DNA of 64,000 bases from Caldalkalibacillus salinus (GTDB lineage Bacteria > Bacillota > Bacilli > Caldalkalibacillales > JCM-10596). The stretch is from contig NZ_JAERVL010000027.1 of the NCBI RefSeq assembly GCF_016745835.1, positions 1-64,000 of the forward strand. The letters run 5' to 3'. The translations under genes and the position numbers were made by a program. This document shows, piece after piece, positions 1 to 8,833 of the stretch (positions within the stretch are counted from its first letter, which is position 1; every line of letters starts with the position of its first letter). The notes under the pieces were generated by a model. It saw nothing but the letters and a program-made list of their open reading frames with translations, searched no databases and was not told where the DNA came from.

Positions 1-62
1 TATTATGAATGTTCAAACTTAATTAATGCAATGCTAGTGATCCTATATATCCTTACTATAGT

Positions 63-941
63 ATGACGACTCAATGTCAAGCACAGCCTCAGACATTTCC
101 ACCTCAACACCAACCTCGACAACCAGGTATTGAATCGTTAATGTACCCTAGACCGATCGTTGAAGATCCGGAGTATCAAGGTAGCGGAAAGCTGGAGGGT
201 AAGGTCGCCATTATAACGGGAGGTGATAGTGGGATAGGAGCTGCGACGGCTATTGCTTTCGCCAAAGAAGGTGCCGATCTTGTGATTGCTTATTATGACG
301 AGTATGAAAATGAAGATGCCTATCGTACCAAACAACGGGTTGAAGCGCTTGGTCAACAGTGCCTCCTTGTCCCGGGTGACCTACGTTACCCTACTCAATG
401 TCAATATGTTGTCGATCTCACGCTAGAGCAATTTGGTCAGTTAAACATTCTGATTAATAACCACGCTGTTCAGTTTCCTCAAGCAAGTCTTTTAGATATA
501 TCCAATGAACAATGGGATGTCACATTTCAAACGAACATTGACGCTTTCTTTTACTTAACGAAAGCGGCATTGCCACATCTCAAAAAGGGGGATGCCATCA
601 TTAATACAGCTTCTGTCGTTACTTATGAGGGTCATGAACAGCTTATTGATTATACAGCCACAAAAGGTGCTATTATAGGGTTTACTAGAGCTTTATCTCA
701 AAATGTCGTGCAGCAAGACATCAGAGTCAATGCCGTGGCACCTGGTCCGATATGGACACCACTCATTCCTTCAAGTTTTTCCGCAGCAGATGTTAGTACG
801 TTTGGATTAAATGTACCGATGAAGCGAGCAGGCCAGCCGTTTGAGCTCGCCCCTGCATACGTATATTTAGCATCGAACGATTCGCGCTACGTGACGGGGC
901 AGGTCATTCATGTCAACGGCGGGCAGATGGTCTCGTCATAG
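63..941 (+). CDS. SDR-family NAD(P)-dependent oxidoreductase, general-stress type
   Basis: A 292-residue short-chain dehydrogenase with the full classical set: cofactor glycine motif TGGDSGIG at about residues 52-59, NNHA (for NNAG) near 132-135, and the catalytic residues Ser184, Tyr197 and Lys201 (YxxxK). The 45-residue extension before the Rossmann fold, with a QPGIES-type stretch, is typical of the Bacillus stress dehydrogenases related to YdaD/YhdF, so the first ATG is kept although no good Shine-Dalgarno lies before it. The substrate cannot be told from sequence. It stands alone, convergent with the ectoine operon; a role in stress protection is inferred from the subfamily only. Confidence 0.85.
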   Translation: MTTQCQAQPQTFPPQHQPRQPGIESLMYPRPIVEDPEYQGSGKLEGKVAIITGGDSGIGAATAIAFAKEGADLVIAYYDEYENEDAYRTKQRVEALGQQCLLVPGDLRYPTQCQYVVDLTLEQFGQLNILINNHAVQFPQASLLDISNEQWDVTFQTNIDAFFYLTKAALPHLKKGDAIINTASVVTYEGHEQLIDYTATKGAIIGFTRALSQNVVQQDIRVNAVAPGPIWTPLIPSSFSAADVSTFGLNVPMKRAGQPFELAPAYVYLASNDSRYVTGQVIHVNGGQMVSS

Positions 942-949
942 TATGTATG

Positions 950-999
950 AAAAAAGCTTGTAGACCATGTACCCCTAAGGTACTATACGTCTACAAGCT
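950..999 (-). terminator. Intrinsic terminator of the ectABC operon
   Basis: An 11-bp perfect inverted repeat (AGCTTGTAGAC at 955-965 with GTCTACAAGCT at 989-999) encloses a smaller inner stem (GTACC/GGTAC). On the minus strand the stem is followed by a T run at 950-955. It lies about 70 nt after ectC and may also serve the converging SDR gene. Confidence 0.8.
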
Positions 1000-1071
1000 C
1001 CTATACCTATATGATTAGTTAATCGTACCTATTAAACTTAATGTTAGCCTGTTGGCGTTATAAAAACTTCA

Positions 1072-1467
1072 TTATTCGTCATCATCTTCGATGAGTGGAT
1101 ACACACCATTCTCATCGTGGTGTTCTTTACCCGTCACTGGTGGGTTGAACACACATACCATACGCATATCTTCCTCTGCACGTAGCAAATGCTTATCATG
1201 TTTGTCTAAAGCGTAAACTGTGCCCGCTTCAATCGGATAGACTTTGCCGTCTTCCGTTGTTTCTACTTCCCCTTTACCTTCGATACAGTAAACAGCTTCT
1301 AGATGGTTTTTATACCAGATGAATGTTTCTGTACCTGCTCGGATAATTGTATCATGGAGAGAGAAACCCATCCCGTCTTTTCTTAGTAAAAGTCTGCGAC
1401 TTCTCCAGTTTTCACTATTGATATCATGTTCGCTTCCATTGACTTCACTTAATTTTACAATTTTCAT
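1072..1467 (-). CDS. ectC: L-ectoine synthase
   Basis: 131 residues, the usual EctC length. It is a single cupin-fold enzyme that cyclises N-gamma-acetyl-L-2,4-diaminobutyrate to ectoine, the last step of synthesis of this cytoplasmic compatible solute. The N-terminus MKIVKLSEV and the segments around [23 protein letters not shown] and [14 protein letters not shown] match the family pattern. The C-terminus is acidic (EDDDE). It lies 79 nt after ectB in the order ectA-ectB-ectC. No ectoine hydroxylase (ectD) is present next to it. Identification is firm because of both sequence and context. Confidence 0.96.
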   Translation of the reverse strand: MKIVKLSEVNGSEHDINSENWRSRRLLLRKDGMGFSLHDTIIRAGTETFIWYKNHLEAVYCIEGKGEVETTEDGKVYPIEAGTVYALDKHDKHLLRAEEDMRMVCVFNPPVTGKEHHDENGVYPLIEDDDE

Positions 1468-1546
1468 GTCTTTTCACCTCATCGTTAGTTGTCATTTAAA
1501 TAGGCTCATGTTTGCCACGTTTAGAACAAATGGTTTTCTCTAATTA

Positions 1547-2836
1547 CTACTGTTTGCGAGAGACGACTGCTTGAACGCTATCGCGAAGGATATTAATCCC
1601 TTTATCTAGTCCTTCATCATCAATGATGAGTGGAATAAGAAGCTTCACAACTTCATCTTTTGGGCCAGATGTCTCCATGATTAATCCTCGTTGGAAGGCT
1701 TCGGCACATACTTCTTCTGCAATGCCATCAGCACCACAAGCAATCCCTTGCATGAATCCTCGTCCGCGTGTTTTGCCCTTCAATTGAGGGAATTCCTGAA
1801 CGATCGTTTCTAAAGCCGTTTTGATCTTCTCACTTTTACGTTGAACGTCTTTAGAGAACACATCATCCTCCCAGTATGAGAGTGCCTCAGTTGCAGTGAC
1901 AAAAGCGAGGTTGTTGCCACGGAATGTACCGTTATGTTCACCAGGGGTGAAAACATCATATTCAGGTCTCATTAGCGTAAGAGCTAATGGCAGACCGTAC
2001 CCCCCGATGGATTTAGATAGACATATAATGTCCGGATTCAACCCTGCTGGCTCGAAGCTAAAGAATGTACCCGTACGGCCACACCCAGCTTGAATGTCGT
2101 CGACGATCAGTAGGATATCCCAACGACGGCATACTTCTTCGATGCGCTTCATCCATTCGAAATCAGCAGCATTAATTCCACCTTCTCCTTGTACGGTTTC
2201 CATAATAACAGCTGCAGGTAGATCTACCCCACTACCGCTGTCTTCTAGAAAACGTTCTAGATACTGCACGGTATCGCCTTGATCTAAATACTTATCAAAT
2301 GGCATTGTGACGCTATGAGAAAGCGGAATTCCTGCTCCAGCTCTTTTGGTGGCGTTACCTGTAACGGCTAGAGAACCCACTGTCATACCATGGAAAGCAT
2401 TTGTAAAGCTAATGATGTTCTGTCTTCCTGTCACTTTACGTGCAATCTTCAATGCACTTTCTACCGCATTAGTACCAGTTGGCCCTGGGAACATCACTTT
2501 ATGGTCCATGTGACGTGGCGCTAAGATGACATCATGAAACTTCTGTAAGAAGTCTTTCTTAGCTTCCGTGGCCATATCTAGGCTGTGCGTGATATTATCC
2601 TCTTGGATGTACTCGATCAGTTTCTCCTTAAATCGAGGGTTGTTATGTCCGTAATTGAGTGCACCAGCACCCGCAAAGAAATCAATGTACTCTGTTCCTT
2701 CGGTATTCCAAATTTTATAACCCTTCGCTTTGGTGAAAATGGTAGGAAAGCTTCTGCAATAGCTTCTCACTGCAGACTCATATTGTTCAAAAACCTTCAT
2801 TTCAGTTGATTGTTTGTCTAACACTGTCGTATCCAT
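1547..2836 (-). CDS. ectB: Diaminobutyrate-2-oxoglutarate transaminase
   Basis: A 429-residue class-III PLP aminotransferase that converts L-aspartate beta-semialdehyde plus glutamate to L-2,4-diaminobutyrate, the first committed step of ectoine synthesis. Seen are the [12 protein letters not shown] cofactor loop, the conserved Asp pair near 246-247 ([12 protein letters not shown]) and the PLP lysine Lys275 in SKSIGG. The AGGAGG upstream lies an unusually long 15 nt from the ATG, and no closer in-frame start exists, so the mRNA may fold to shorten the gap. There are 201 nt between ectA and ectB, long for an operon, but I see no convincing promoter there. Confidence 0.96.
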   Translation of the reverse strand: MDTTVLDKQSTEMKVFEQYESAVRSYCRSFPTIFTKAKGYKIWNTEGTEYIDFFAGAGALNYGHNNPRFKEKLIEYIQEDNITHSLDMATEAKKDFLQKFHDVILAPRHMDHKVMFPGPTGTNAVESALKIARKVTGRQNIISFTNAFHGMTVGSLAVTGNATKRAGAGIPLSHSVTMPFDKYLDQGDTVQYLERFLEDSGSGVDLPAAVIMETVQGEGGINAADFEWMKRIEEVCRRWDILLIVDDIQAGCGRTGTFFSFEPAGLNPDIICLSKSIGGYGLPLALTLMRPEYDVFTPGEHNGTFRGNNLAFVTATEALSYWEDDVFSKDVQRKSEKIKTALETIVQEFPQLKGKTRGRGFMQGIACGADGIAEEVCAEAFQRGLIMETSGPKDEVVKLLIPLIIDDEGLDKGINILRDSVQAVVSRKQ

Positions 2837-3037
2837 AGAGAGTTGTGCATACCTCCTAAGTATAATTTACACCCCGTTGTATGGGTATCTGAAAAAAGTG
2901 AACCTTGTTAATGTCTGAAATATTCGTCATTCTTTTTATACATAAACGTTACTTTTTTCTATGACATATAATCGTGCTGTTATCTTCACTAACTTTCGTT
3001 GTCGCAATGATACACTTCACTATTCAAGGATCCTATC

Positions 3038-3553
3038 CTAAAAAGGACCAATGCGATTGAGCATTTCTTTCTCATGTTGTTCGTCTGAATTCGGGAAAGC
3101 ATCCTCTGGGAACAATTCGGTTACTTGGCAATGTGTATCCAAGTCACGTGCGAATTTGCGGAATAAAGAGAATGAGGGTCGATTCGATGGGGATATGGTC
3201 GCCTCAAGGAATTGTACATCATTGCAGGATTCCATTTTTATCAGCTCTTGAAGGAGCTTAGAGCCCAAACCTTCTCCTCTCATAGAGCTATCAACAGCTA
3301 CTTGCCAAACAAATATGGTGTCGGGTTTTTCTGGTGGGATAAAAGCAGTTACAAAACCAACAATTTCACTGTCATTTTCTGCAATCACACAGGTGTTCTT
3401 AAAGTATTCACACATCATCAGATAACTATAGGAGGAATTGACATCTAACACCCCTGTCCTGCGCACTAAATCCCACAATTTAGCGCCGTCCTCCATAACT
3501 GGTTCTCTAAATTGAACCTTCGTTTTCCTCTCCGATTCTGCTACTATACCCAT
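3038..3553 (-). CDS. ectA: L-2,4-diaminobutyrate N-gamma-acetyltransferase
   Basis: A 171-residue GNAT-fold acetyltransferase, the first gene of ectABC, which acetylates diaminobutyrate with acetyl-CoA. The N-terminal REPVMEDGAKLWDLVRRTG segment and the acetyl-CoA loop VDSSMRGEGLGSKLL (about residues 87-101) are characteristic. The start is the ATG preceded by GGTGGTGA. Upstream lie two candidate promoters at 3602-3627 and 3674-3702. In the family this operon is induced by high osmolarity. Confidence 0.95.
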   Translation of the reverse strand: MGIVAESERKTKVQFREPVMEDGAKLWDLVRRTGVLDVNSSYSYLMMCEYFKNTCVIAENDSEIVGFVTAFIPPEKPDTIFVWQVAVDSSMRGEGLGSKLLQELIKMESCNDVQFLEATISPSNRPSFSLFRKFARDLDTHCQVTELFPEDAFPNSDEQHEKEMLNRIGPF

Positions 3554-3589
3554 TACGAAAAATTCACCACCGACTTATTTTTTATCAAA

Positions 3590-3660
3590 CACACATCGTA
3601 CGTACCCTCTCCGTGTCATACTTAAACCTGTTTCAGTTGGACCAAGCTTGCGTACGTGTG
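3590..3660. repeat. Inverted repeat in the ectA leader
   Basis: CGTACGTGTG (3651-3660) and CACACATCGTACG (3590-3602) are complementary over 10 bp with a small bulge. In the long ectABC transcript the first arm lies within a few bases of the expected 5' end and the second overlaps the -10 of the SigB-like promoter. It could be an mRNA hairpin or a protein site. Confidence 0.45.
3602..3627 (-). promoter_or_regulatory. Candidate SigB-type promoter of ectABC
   Basis: On the minus strand the sequence reads GTTTAA, 14 nt, GGGTAC. The SigB general-stress consensus is GTTTAA, 12-15 nt, GGGTAT, so the -35 is exact and the -10 has 5 of 6 bases. It would start transcription about 40 nt before the ectA ATG. 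This is inference from sequence only. Confidence 0.6.
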
Positions 3661-3673
3661 CTTTGCGATTCCC

Positions 3674-3702
3674 ATAATATAAATAACGCTAAGGGATGTC
3701 AA
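3674..3702 (-). promoter_or_regulatory. SigA-type promoter of ectABC
   Basis: TTGACA (3697-3702), 17 nt, TATTAT (3674-3679) on the minus strand. The -35 is a perfect match and the spacing is ideal. It gives a leader of roughly 115 nt before ectA, containing the inverted repeat at 3590-3660 and the downstream SigB-like promoter. Confidence 0.75.
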
Positions 3703-4048
3703 AATGGTTTGATGTACATAAACTATGATTAAATCGGCTCTCATACGCATGAGTCACCTGTGACCGTCATTTGTTAGTGATTGTTAGTGTAAAGTATCAT
3801 TTCCTAGTATATATCATTCTAAAGTTAAGGATGTTGGACCATTTTAACGCATTTGGAACGTGTGAGTTATGCCATTACCTTTTAGTGGGAATAAATCTAT
3901 CTAAGGCATGTTTTTGGACATTTCAATTATCTAAATTCGTTAAATTTCTTGACAAATCTGATTTAAGGTATTAGTTGGTTAAAGCGACACTCATAACCTT
4001 TCGCATTCGTTTGAGCATCATAAAACAAATTAAAGCTTAATAAAATCA
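3703..4048. other. Intergenic stretch without recognised content
   Basis: AT-rich region between the ect promoter and the terminator of the nuclease gene. Short open frames here lack a ribosome binding site and any recognisable motif. I see nothing to annotate. Confidence 0.5.
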
Positions 4049-4091
4049 AAAACCCCTTGCCACTCTGTTTTCACATTTAGTGACAAGGGAG
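4049..4091 (-). terminator. Intrinsic terminator after the Mrr-like gene
   Basis: Minus strand: CCCTTGTCAC, a 16-nt loop, GTGGCAAGGG (one mismatch), then TTTTTG and a T-rich stretch. It lies about 40 nt after the stop of the nuclease-like gene. Confidence 0.75.
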
Positions 4092-4130
4092 CTATTGTTC
4101 TTTGTCATCCAATTCTAGGAATGTCCTTTC

Positions 4131-4763
4131 TCAAAGCGCTTCTTTTTCCGGTACCTCTACTGTATATCCCTTCTTAATCACCGGGTTCATATCTTTATAC
4201 CCCACCCAGGGCTCGGAGATGACATAAGGTTCAGACTCTAGTATTTTTCGCGCTCTAAACCGATTACCTTTTTTCAACTCTTCTATTAATGTATGTAAAT
4301 CGTTCCTATTGATCAACAACACACCGTTGACGGCTGCTAGTTTTTCACTCGTCTTAGTGAAGGTTGACGTGGTGAGAACGATCGCTTTCTTCGCTTGGTA
4401 ATACTTCATGGAGGTATATATCTCCTGAATGGCACTAATGCCGACAAGATTATCAGGTGCTTGCCGTTTGGCTTGAATGACGTTTCTCACTCCTTTTGAA
4501 TCTGTGAAAATGAGATCAGCACCAAAATCCCTACTTTCAGCTGTCAAATTGACATCGGAATAACCGAGTTCATTTAGTAGTACGTAAAGGTACAATTCAA
4601 ATTGGCGTCCATCTAGCTGATCAAGCCGCTTAATGTTTAATTTATACGGGTTAAACGTATAACGTTTCTTGTTTCTACGCTCTTCTCGTTTGGCGAATAA
4701 GTAAATGAATATAATGACGAGTATAATGACGGTAAGTGTCACGATTAAATCATAACTGTGCAT
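4131..4763 (-). CDS. Membrane-anchored Mrr-like (restriction-endonuclease-fold) protein
   Basis: 210 residues from the ATG that follows AGGGGGAGTACC; a longer frame upstream has no such signal. Residues 5-24 form one hydrophobic transmembrane segment followed by a basic stretch (KREERRNKKR), so the catalytic domain should sit in the cytoplasm. The soluble part has the Mrr/PD-(D/E)XK pattern: Glu56, Asp83 (FGADLIF) and Gln97-Ala-Lys99 (VIQAKR). Membrane-tethered proteins of this kind are known in Bacillus but their role is not settled. No methylase or specificity gene is near, so a classical restriction system is unlikely. It follows the small zinc-ribbon gene by 56 nt. Confidence 0.75.
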   Translation of the reverse strand: MHSYDLIVTLTVIILVIIFIYLFAKREERRNKKRYTFNPYKLNIKRLDQLDGRQFELYLYVLLNELGYSDVNLTAESRDFGADLIFTDSKGVRNVIQAKRQAPDNLVGISAIQEIYTSMKYYQAKKAIVLTTSTFTKTSEKLAAVNGVLLINRNDLHTLIEELKKGNRFRARKILESEPYVISEPWVGYKDMNPVIKKGYTVEVPEKEAL

Positions 4764-4819
4764 GGTACTCCCCCTAAAAATCCCTTTAAAAATATAAAGC
4801 GTGATATATGTCACCTTGC

Positions 4820-4969
4820 TTATTGCTTACGGTACGCTCTTCTCTCCGCATATAACACACACTTTTCACACACATGTATGATTTTATCATCATCATTAAG
4901 ATATTGGCGTGGGTGTGACGTCCGCTTTTTACAAAACGCGCAGCGCTTGCCAAATATAAAACCTAACAT
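4820..4969 (-). CDS. Small zinc-ribbon-like protein (49 aa)
   Basis: A short gene of 49 codons with ATG preceded by GAGGAGGGAAGAT. It contains two CxxC knuckles, Cys10/Cys13 and Cys34/Cys37, about 20 residues apart, in a basic protein ending ERRAYRKQ. This is the layout of a single treble-clef or ribbon zinc site. It lies just upstream of, and probably in one transcript with, the Mrr-like membrane protein. I do not recognise a named family. Partner or nucleic-acid binding is inference. Confidence 0.65.
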   Translation of the reverse strand: MLGFIFGKRCAFCKKRTSHPRQYLNDDDKIIHVCEKCVLYAERRAYRKQ

Positions 4970-5353
4970 ATCTTCCCTCCTCATCCCAGCTTCTATTTAA
5001 ATGATTCGACACCATTCTTCCACATCCGTGTATTGATCTCCTTCTTTTTATAGTCATAAAGACTCATCTGTTGACATTGATATAATCACCACTATCATAT
5101 CCATCGCATTACATTTGTGTTCTATATGGGTATAAGAACTTACACGATGATGAGACTTATGACCTACAACCGAACTGTATGAGGTCGAAAACTTTTCTAT
5201 CATCGACATCAAGAGCTGACATTATTTTCTATTCATACAAGATAGAATAAATGTAGTCTCGATCAAATAGATTCGCAACATGATCACCATGCATCTCTAA
5301 ATAATCTCTTATCGATTGAGACTAAAAAACGACGCTTGAAGGAGTGACTTGTA
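4970..5353. other. Divergent intergenic region, no gene seen
   Basis: About 380 nt between the zinc-ribbon gene (minus) and the M14 peptidase (plus). It must hold both promoters, but no pair of -35/-10 boxes with good spacing stands out. A TTGACA at about 5073 and a TATAAT a few bases later are wrongly spaced for each other. Confidence 0.4.
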
Positions 5354-7804
5354 TTGACTCACACGTTCCACCAGCGGCTTAGAATTTGGATCAGTCTCTT
5401 GGGAGTCGTGGTACTTCTACTATCTACTATGGGTGTCCCTCCAACGACTGCAACCGATGAACCTGCTATAAATCCTGAGAACCACTTTTTGGACAACGCA
5501 CCTCAAAGCACCACCATGGTTCGTTTAGAGCTGCCTGATCATGATGCGCTCAACCAGCTGTTAGACATGGGCATCGATTTGGCTGAGCATTTACACGAAC
5601 ATGAAGGCGAGGGCTACGAAGTTGACGCAATCGTCACTGAGGCTGAACGAGAGGAGCTAGAAGACTTAGGGTGGGTGTCAGATACTATATACTCACAACA
5701 GGCTTGGGAGGATAACCTTGCTACCCGAGAACAACAGATAGCAGAAAATGAGGAGATCCTTTCCACCGAAGACGACATCAACATTCTTAGAGCTGACTAC
5801 TTTACAAATCATAGTGGCACCTTCCTCTATGTTGAAGCCAAATCAAGCGCCGGTTCAGTGTCTCAAGTGCTCCTTACAGCTCACTGGACAGAAGGTGATG
5901 AAGAACACAACGTCACACTCAATCGTAAGGTGGACGCAGGAGAGTATATGTATCATACCATGCTGGTCCCCGTCGTTGAGGTTCCAGAAACTGTACGTGT
6001 CGAAAGTAGCTTAGGCGCCGAAGCGGAAGAACAAGTGAGTGAGTGGCTTGGTGCAGGTGAACCGGACGAGCCATCTAAACATTATGTCTCAGATTTCATT
6101 GATCATTACATGACACCGACAGAACTGACAGAACGCATTGAAAGTCTAGCTGAGGAATTTCCATCTTTAGCAGAAGTGGTCACCCTCCCCCACCAATCTA
6201 ACGGGTATCGGAGACATGCCCAAGCATTATTTGGTACAGAACCAGCTAATGCCTTTACGCTGACTTCATTACTTTGGGGACACGAAGGAGGCAATGACAT
6301 CACCGTCGAGGTGAACCATAATCGGGAAGCAGGACAATCTTTGTTCATCGAAGTTGAGGATGAGCAACACATCATCGTTACGCTTGAAACGGATGACAAC
6401 GGAGAAATCGTCACAACAGCCCATGATCTCGTAGAAGCCCTCAACCTTGAAGCCAATGATCTCGTGACTGCTTCTTTATATCGGCAACAAGACGGAAAAG
6501 GTATCGTCGTTCCACAGGAGAGAAGCCTTAGTGACAACCTTAACGCATCGGAAGAGATTTCACGTGAACCTTTTGATATCAAAATGCTGCGCATTGGACG
6601 GGACCGTGATGGGTCCAAACCTGGCGTTTTCGCTTATGCCCAAGAGCACGCCAGAGAATGGGTCACACCATTGGTGACCATCGAAGCGGCAGAGCGCTTA
6701 CTTCGTAACTATGCTCACGATCCCGATACGCGAAAGCTCGTTGATCACTTAGATATCTTCTTAATACCATCTGTCAACCCAGACGGGTCACATTACAGCT
6801 TTTACGATTATACCTGGCAACGTAAGAATATGACAAACTATTGTGACGAAGCGTTGTCAGACCCCACGTTGCGTGACACCTGGGGCGTTGACCTTAATCG
6901 TAACCACGAGGTAGGTTCCATCTATAACGGCTACACTGGTGCGTCAACAAATTGCACAAGCGCTGTTTATGCAGGACCAGACTATAACTCTGAACCGGAA
7001 GCACGAAATTTGATCTGGGTTGCGGAACAATTTCCTCACATTTCTTTTGCCATGAATATTCATAGCTACGGCGGTTACTTTATGTGGCCACCAGGCGCCT
7101 ACAAAGCTGAAGGCAGAGAAACGTTAGAGCGTCCAACAGCAGGTCAAGAAGCGTTTTTCTGGGCAGCTTCCGAACATATTCTCTCATCGATACAGGAACA
7201 TAGAGGTACCGTCATCTTACCGGGACGCACGGGGCCTATTCCAGACGTATTATACTCCGCTGCAGGGAACTCAGCTGACACTTTATGGTATAACCATGAC
7301 ATTTATGCTTGGAATTTTGAAGTGGGCGCCGACCTATACGATGAAGAGGCAGAACGTTGGCGTCCTGTTGGTTTTCAACCGCCGTTTGAAGAAGGTCATG
7401 AGGAAGCAATGGAATTTGCGAACGGACTGATCTCACTATTTGAGGTCGCCTACAACTACGGAAAAGACAATCAACCGCCTAAATCTAGTATCACACCTGG
7501 CAAAGGAACGTACGACGATGAGGTAGAAGTCACATTTGAAACGAGTGAACCTGCTACCATCTATTATACGTTAGATGGAAGTCGGCCAACTTTTGACTCG
7601 GAGAAATTATCCGTGAGCGGTTTACGCGAAGGACAAGAAACACTGACGATCACTGACACAACGACCATTCAATGGTTTGCCGTTGACGCCAGTGGCAATA
7701 TTGAAAGAAACTACGACCCGTACGGAAACGGTCAGAACTTTCATTCAGAAACCATTACAATTATCAATACGAAAAACGCCACGATGCCATTTTATCTTTA
7801 TTAA
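5354..7804 (+). CDS. Secreted M14 zinc carboxypeptidase with chitobiase-like C-terminal domain
   Basis: 816 residues from a TTG start (AAGGAG 10 nt upstream). Residues 1-34 look like a Sec signal peptide. The mature N-terminus is very acidic. The M14 metallopeptidase signature is present: zinc ligands His432 and Glu435 (HARE), His570 (NIHSYGG) and catalytic Glu656 (WNFEVGAD), with VNPDGSHYS and LNRNHE substrate motifs. An insertion of about 110 residues (roughly 290-400) splits the peptidase domain. Residues 710-800 carry a YYTLDGSRPT motif typical of chitobiase/beta-hexosaminidase C-terminal modules, often wall- or polymer-associated. Probably an extracellular nutrient peptidase adapted to salt; substrate unknown. 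Confidence 0.9.
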   Translation: MTHTFHQRLRIWISLLGVVVLLLSTMGVPPTTATDEPAINPENHFLDNAPQSTTMVRLELPDHDALNQLLDMGIDLAEHLHEHEGEGYEVDAIVTEAEREELEDLGWVSDTIYSQQAWEDNLATREQQIAENEEILSTEDDINILRADYFTNHSGTFLYVEAKSSAGSVSQVLLTAHWTEGDEEHNVTLNRKVDAGEYMYHTMLVPVVEVPETVRVESSLGAEAEEQVSEWLGAGEPDEPSKHYVSDFIDHYMTPTELTERIESLAEEFPSLAEVVTLPHQSNGYRRHAQALFGTEPANAFTLTSLLWGHEGGNDITVEVNHNREAGQSLFIEVEDEQHIIVTLETDDNGEIVTTAHDLVEALNLEANDLVTASLYRQQDGKGIVVPQERSLSDNLNASEEISREPFDIKMLRIGRDRDGSKPGVFAYAQEHAREWVTPLVTIEAAERLLRNYAHDPDTRKLVDHLDIFLIPSVNPDGSHYSFYDYTWQRKNMTNYCDEALSDPTLRDTWGVDLNRNHEVGSIYNGYTGASTNCTSAVYAGPDYNSEPEARNLIWVAEQFPHISFAMNIHSYGGYFMWPPGAYKAEGRETLERPTAGQEAFFWAASEHILSSIQEHRGTVILPGRTGPIPDVLYSAAGNSADTLWYNHDIYAWNFEVGADLYDEEAERWRPVGFQPPFEEGHEEAMEFANGLISLFEVAYNYGKDNQPPKSSITPGKGTYDDEVEVTFETSEPATIYYTLDGSRPTFDSEKLSVSGLREGQETLTITDTTTIQWFAVDASGNIERNYDPYGNGQNFHSETITIINTKNATMPFYLY

Positions 7805-7846
7805 CGCCGCTAAAAAGACAATTAAAAAACATACTTAGATAAGCTA

Positions 7847-7885
7847 AAAACACCTCCCCATTCTTACGAATGGAGGAGGTGTTTT
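7847..7885. terminator. Bidirectional terminator between M14 peptidase and yidC
   Basis: AAAACACCTCC pairs with GGAGGTGTTTT and the stem continues as CCATTC/GAATGG with a one-base bulge. It lies between convergent genes and has T runs on both strands. Confidence 0.8.
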
Positions 7886-7950
7886 GATTTGAGCGGTAGA
7901 TAGCTTAATAGACAAAAGATTGATAAATATCATAGTATAGTTGCCGGTTG

Positions 7951-8703
7951 TTATTGTTTCGCTTCTACCATAACATTTTCTTCTTGCTTATACGCTTTGG
8001 TGACCAGTGTATAAGCCATCATAAATAGATTACCCACAACCCAGTATAATGATAGTGCTGAAGGAAAGAACCAAGCGAACACCGTTACGGATATAGGTAA
8101 GGCAACTAATAAAAACTGTAAGATTAAGTGATCCGTTGATCCAGCAATTTTTTGTTGGAGAAAAGTAGTAAACCCTGCCAACAATGCAAAGCCCCAGAAA
8201 GGTTCTCCTAATTCGACCCCGAAAAACTGATGGCCTGGAATCATGTCATGGCGCCTGATGGCATGAAGCAGGGCAATAATGATCGGCATCTGGATGAACA
8301 ACGGTAAACATCCCACGGCGGGGTTGACTTTATGTCTTTCAAACAGCTTCATCGTTTCCTCGTGCGCAACCTCTTCGTCTTCATACTTTTGACGTATCTC
8401 TTCTATCTCAGGTTTGAGTGCCTGCATCTTTTGTGACCCACTTCTTTGTTTAATCGTAAGCGGTAAAATAACGAAACGGATCACAATAGTCAGAATAACA
8501 ATCGCCCAACCATAGCGGTCATGCGCCTCTTCCCCTGTTGGATTCATGGTCTGAGCGATGTATTCAAGCGACCATGCCAGTGGATAGACAAAGAAGCGAT
8601 CCCACATTCCACCGTCCGCTTTTATGGGTTGATCGAGATTACATCCCGTTAAAACGAATAAAAATATGAATAATAAAAATAAGCCTAAATATTTCCGATT
8701 CAA
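7951..8703 (-). CDS. yidC: YidC/Oxa1-family membrane protein insertase (lipoprotein)
   Basis: 250 residues, the length of the short Gram-positive YidC forms SpoIIIJ and YqjG. The TTG start follows AAGGGGGCA. A lipobox LTGC gives a lipid-anchored Cys21, and five hydrophobic segments follow. The core QKRSGSQKMQALKPEIEEI and the CLPLFIQMPIIIALLHAI helix are diagnostic. It inserts and folds membrane proteins with or without Sec. Bacilli usually have two copies; the copy with rnpA and jag is the housekeeping one. This copy lacks those neighbours and so resembles the second, YqjG-like copy. Confidence 0.93.
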   Translation of the reverse strand: MNRKYLGLFLLFIFLFVLTGCNLDQPIKADGGMWDRFFVYPLAWSLEYIAQTMNPTGEEAHDRYGWAIVILTIVIRFVILPLTIKQRSGSQKMQALKPEIEEIRQKYEDEEVAHEETMKLFERHKVNPAVGCLPLFIQMPIIIALLHAIRRHDMIPGHQFFGVELGEPFWGFALLAGFTTFLQQKIAGSTDHLILQFLLVALPISVTVFAWFFPSALSLYWVVGNLFMMAYTLVTKAYKQEENVMVEAKQ

Positions 8704-8833
8704 GTCGCGTTGCCCCCTTGCTCAGACATGGTATCATTTAGATATGAATATTTTATCACAAATGTTGGAAAGATGGACGTTGGTTTTACAAAACTGAACT
8801 AGAAGTCCTATATTTTTTACAGGAGGAGTATAC

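Noticed and set aside
3771-3974. Plus-strand frame of 67 codons in the gap after the ect promoter
   Set aside because: No Shine-Dalgarno, AT-driven composition and no recognisable motif.
4131-4969. Type IV or type II restriction system
   Set aside because: No methylase, specificity or ATPase gene is next to the Mrr-like protein, and it carries a membrane helix; kept only as a nuclease-fold protein.
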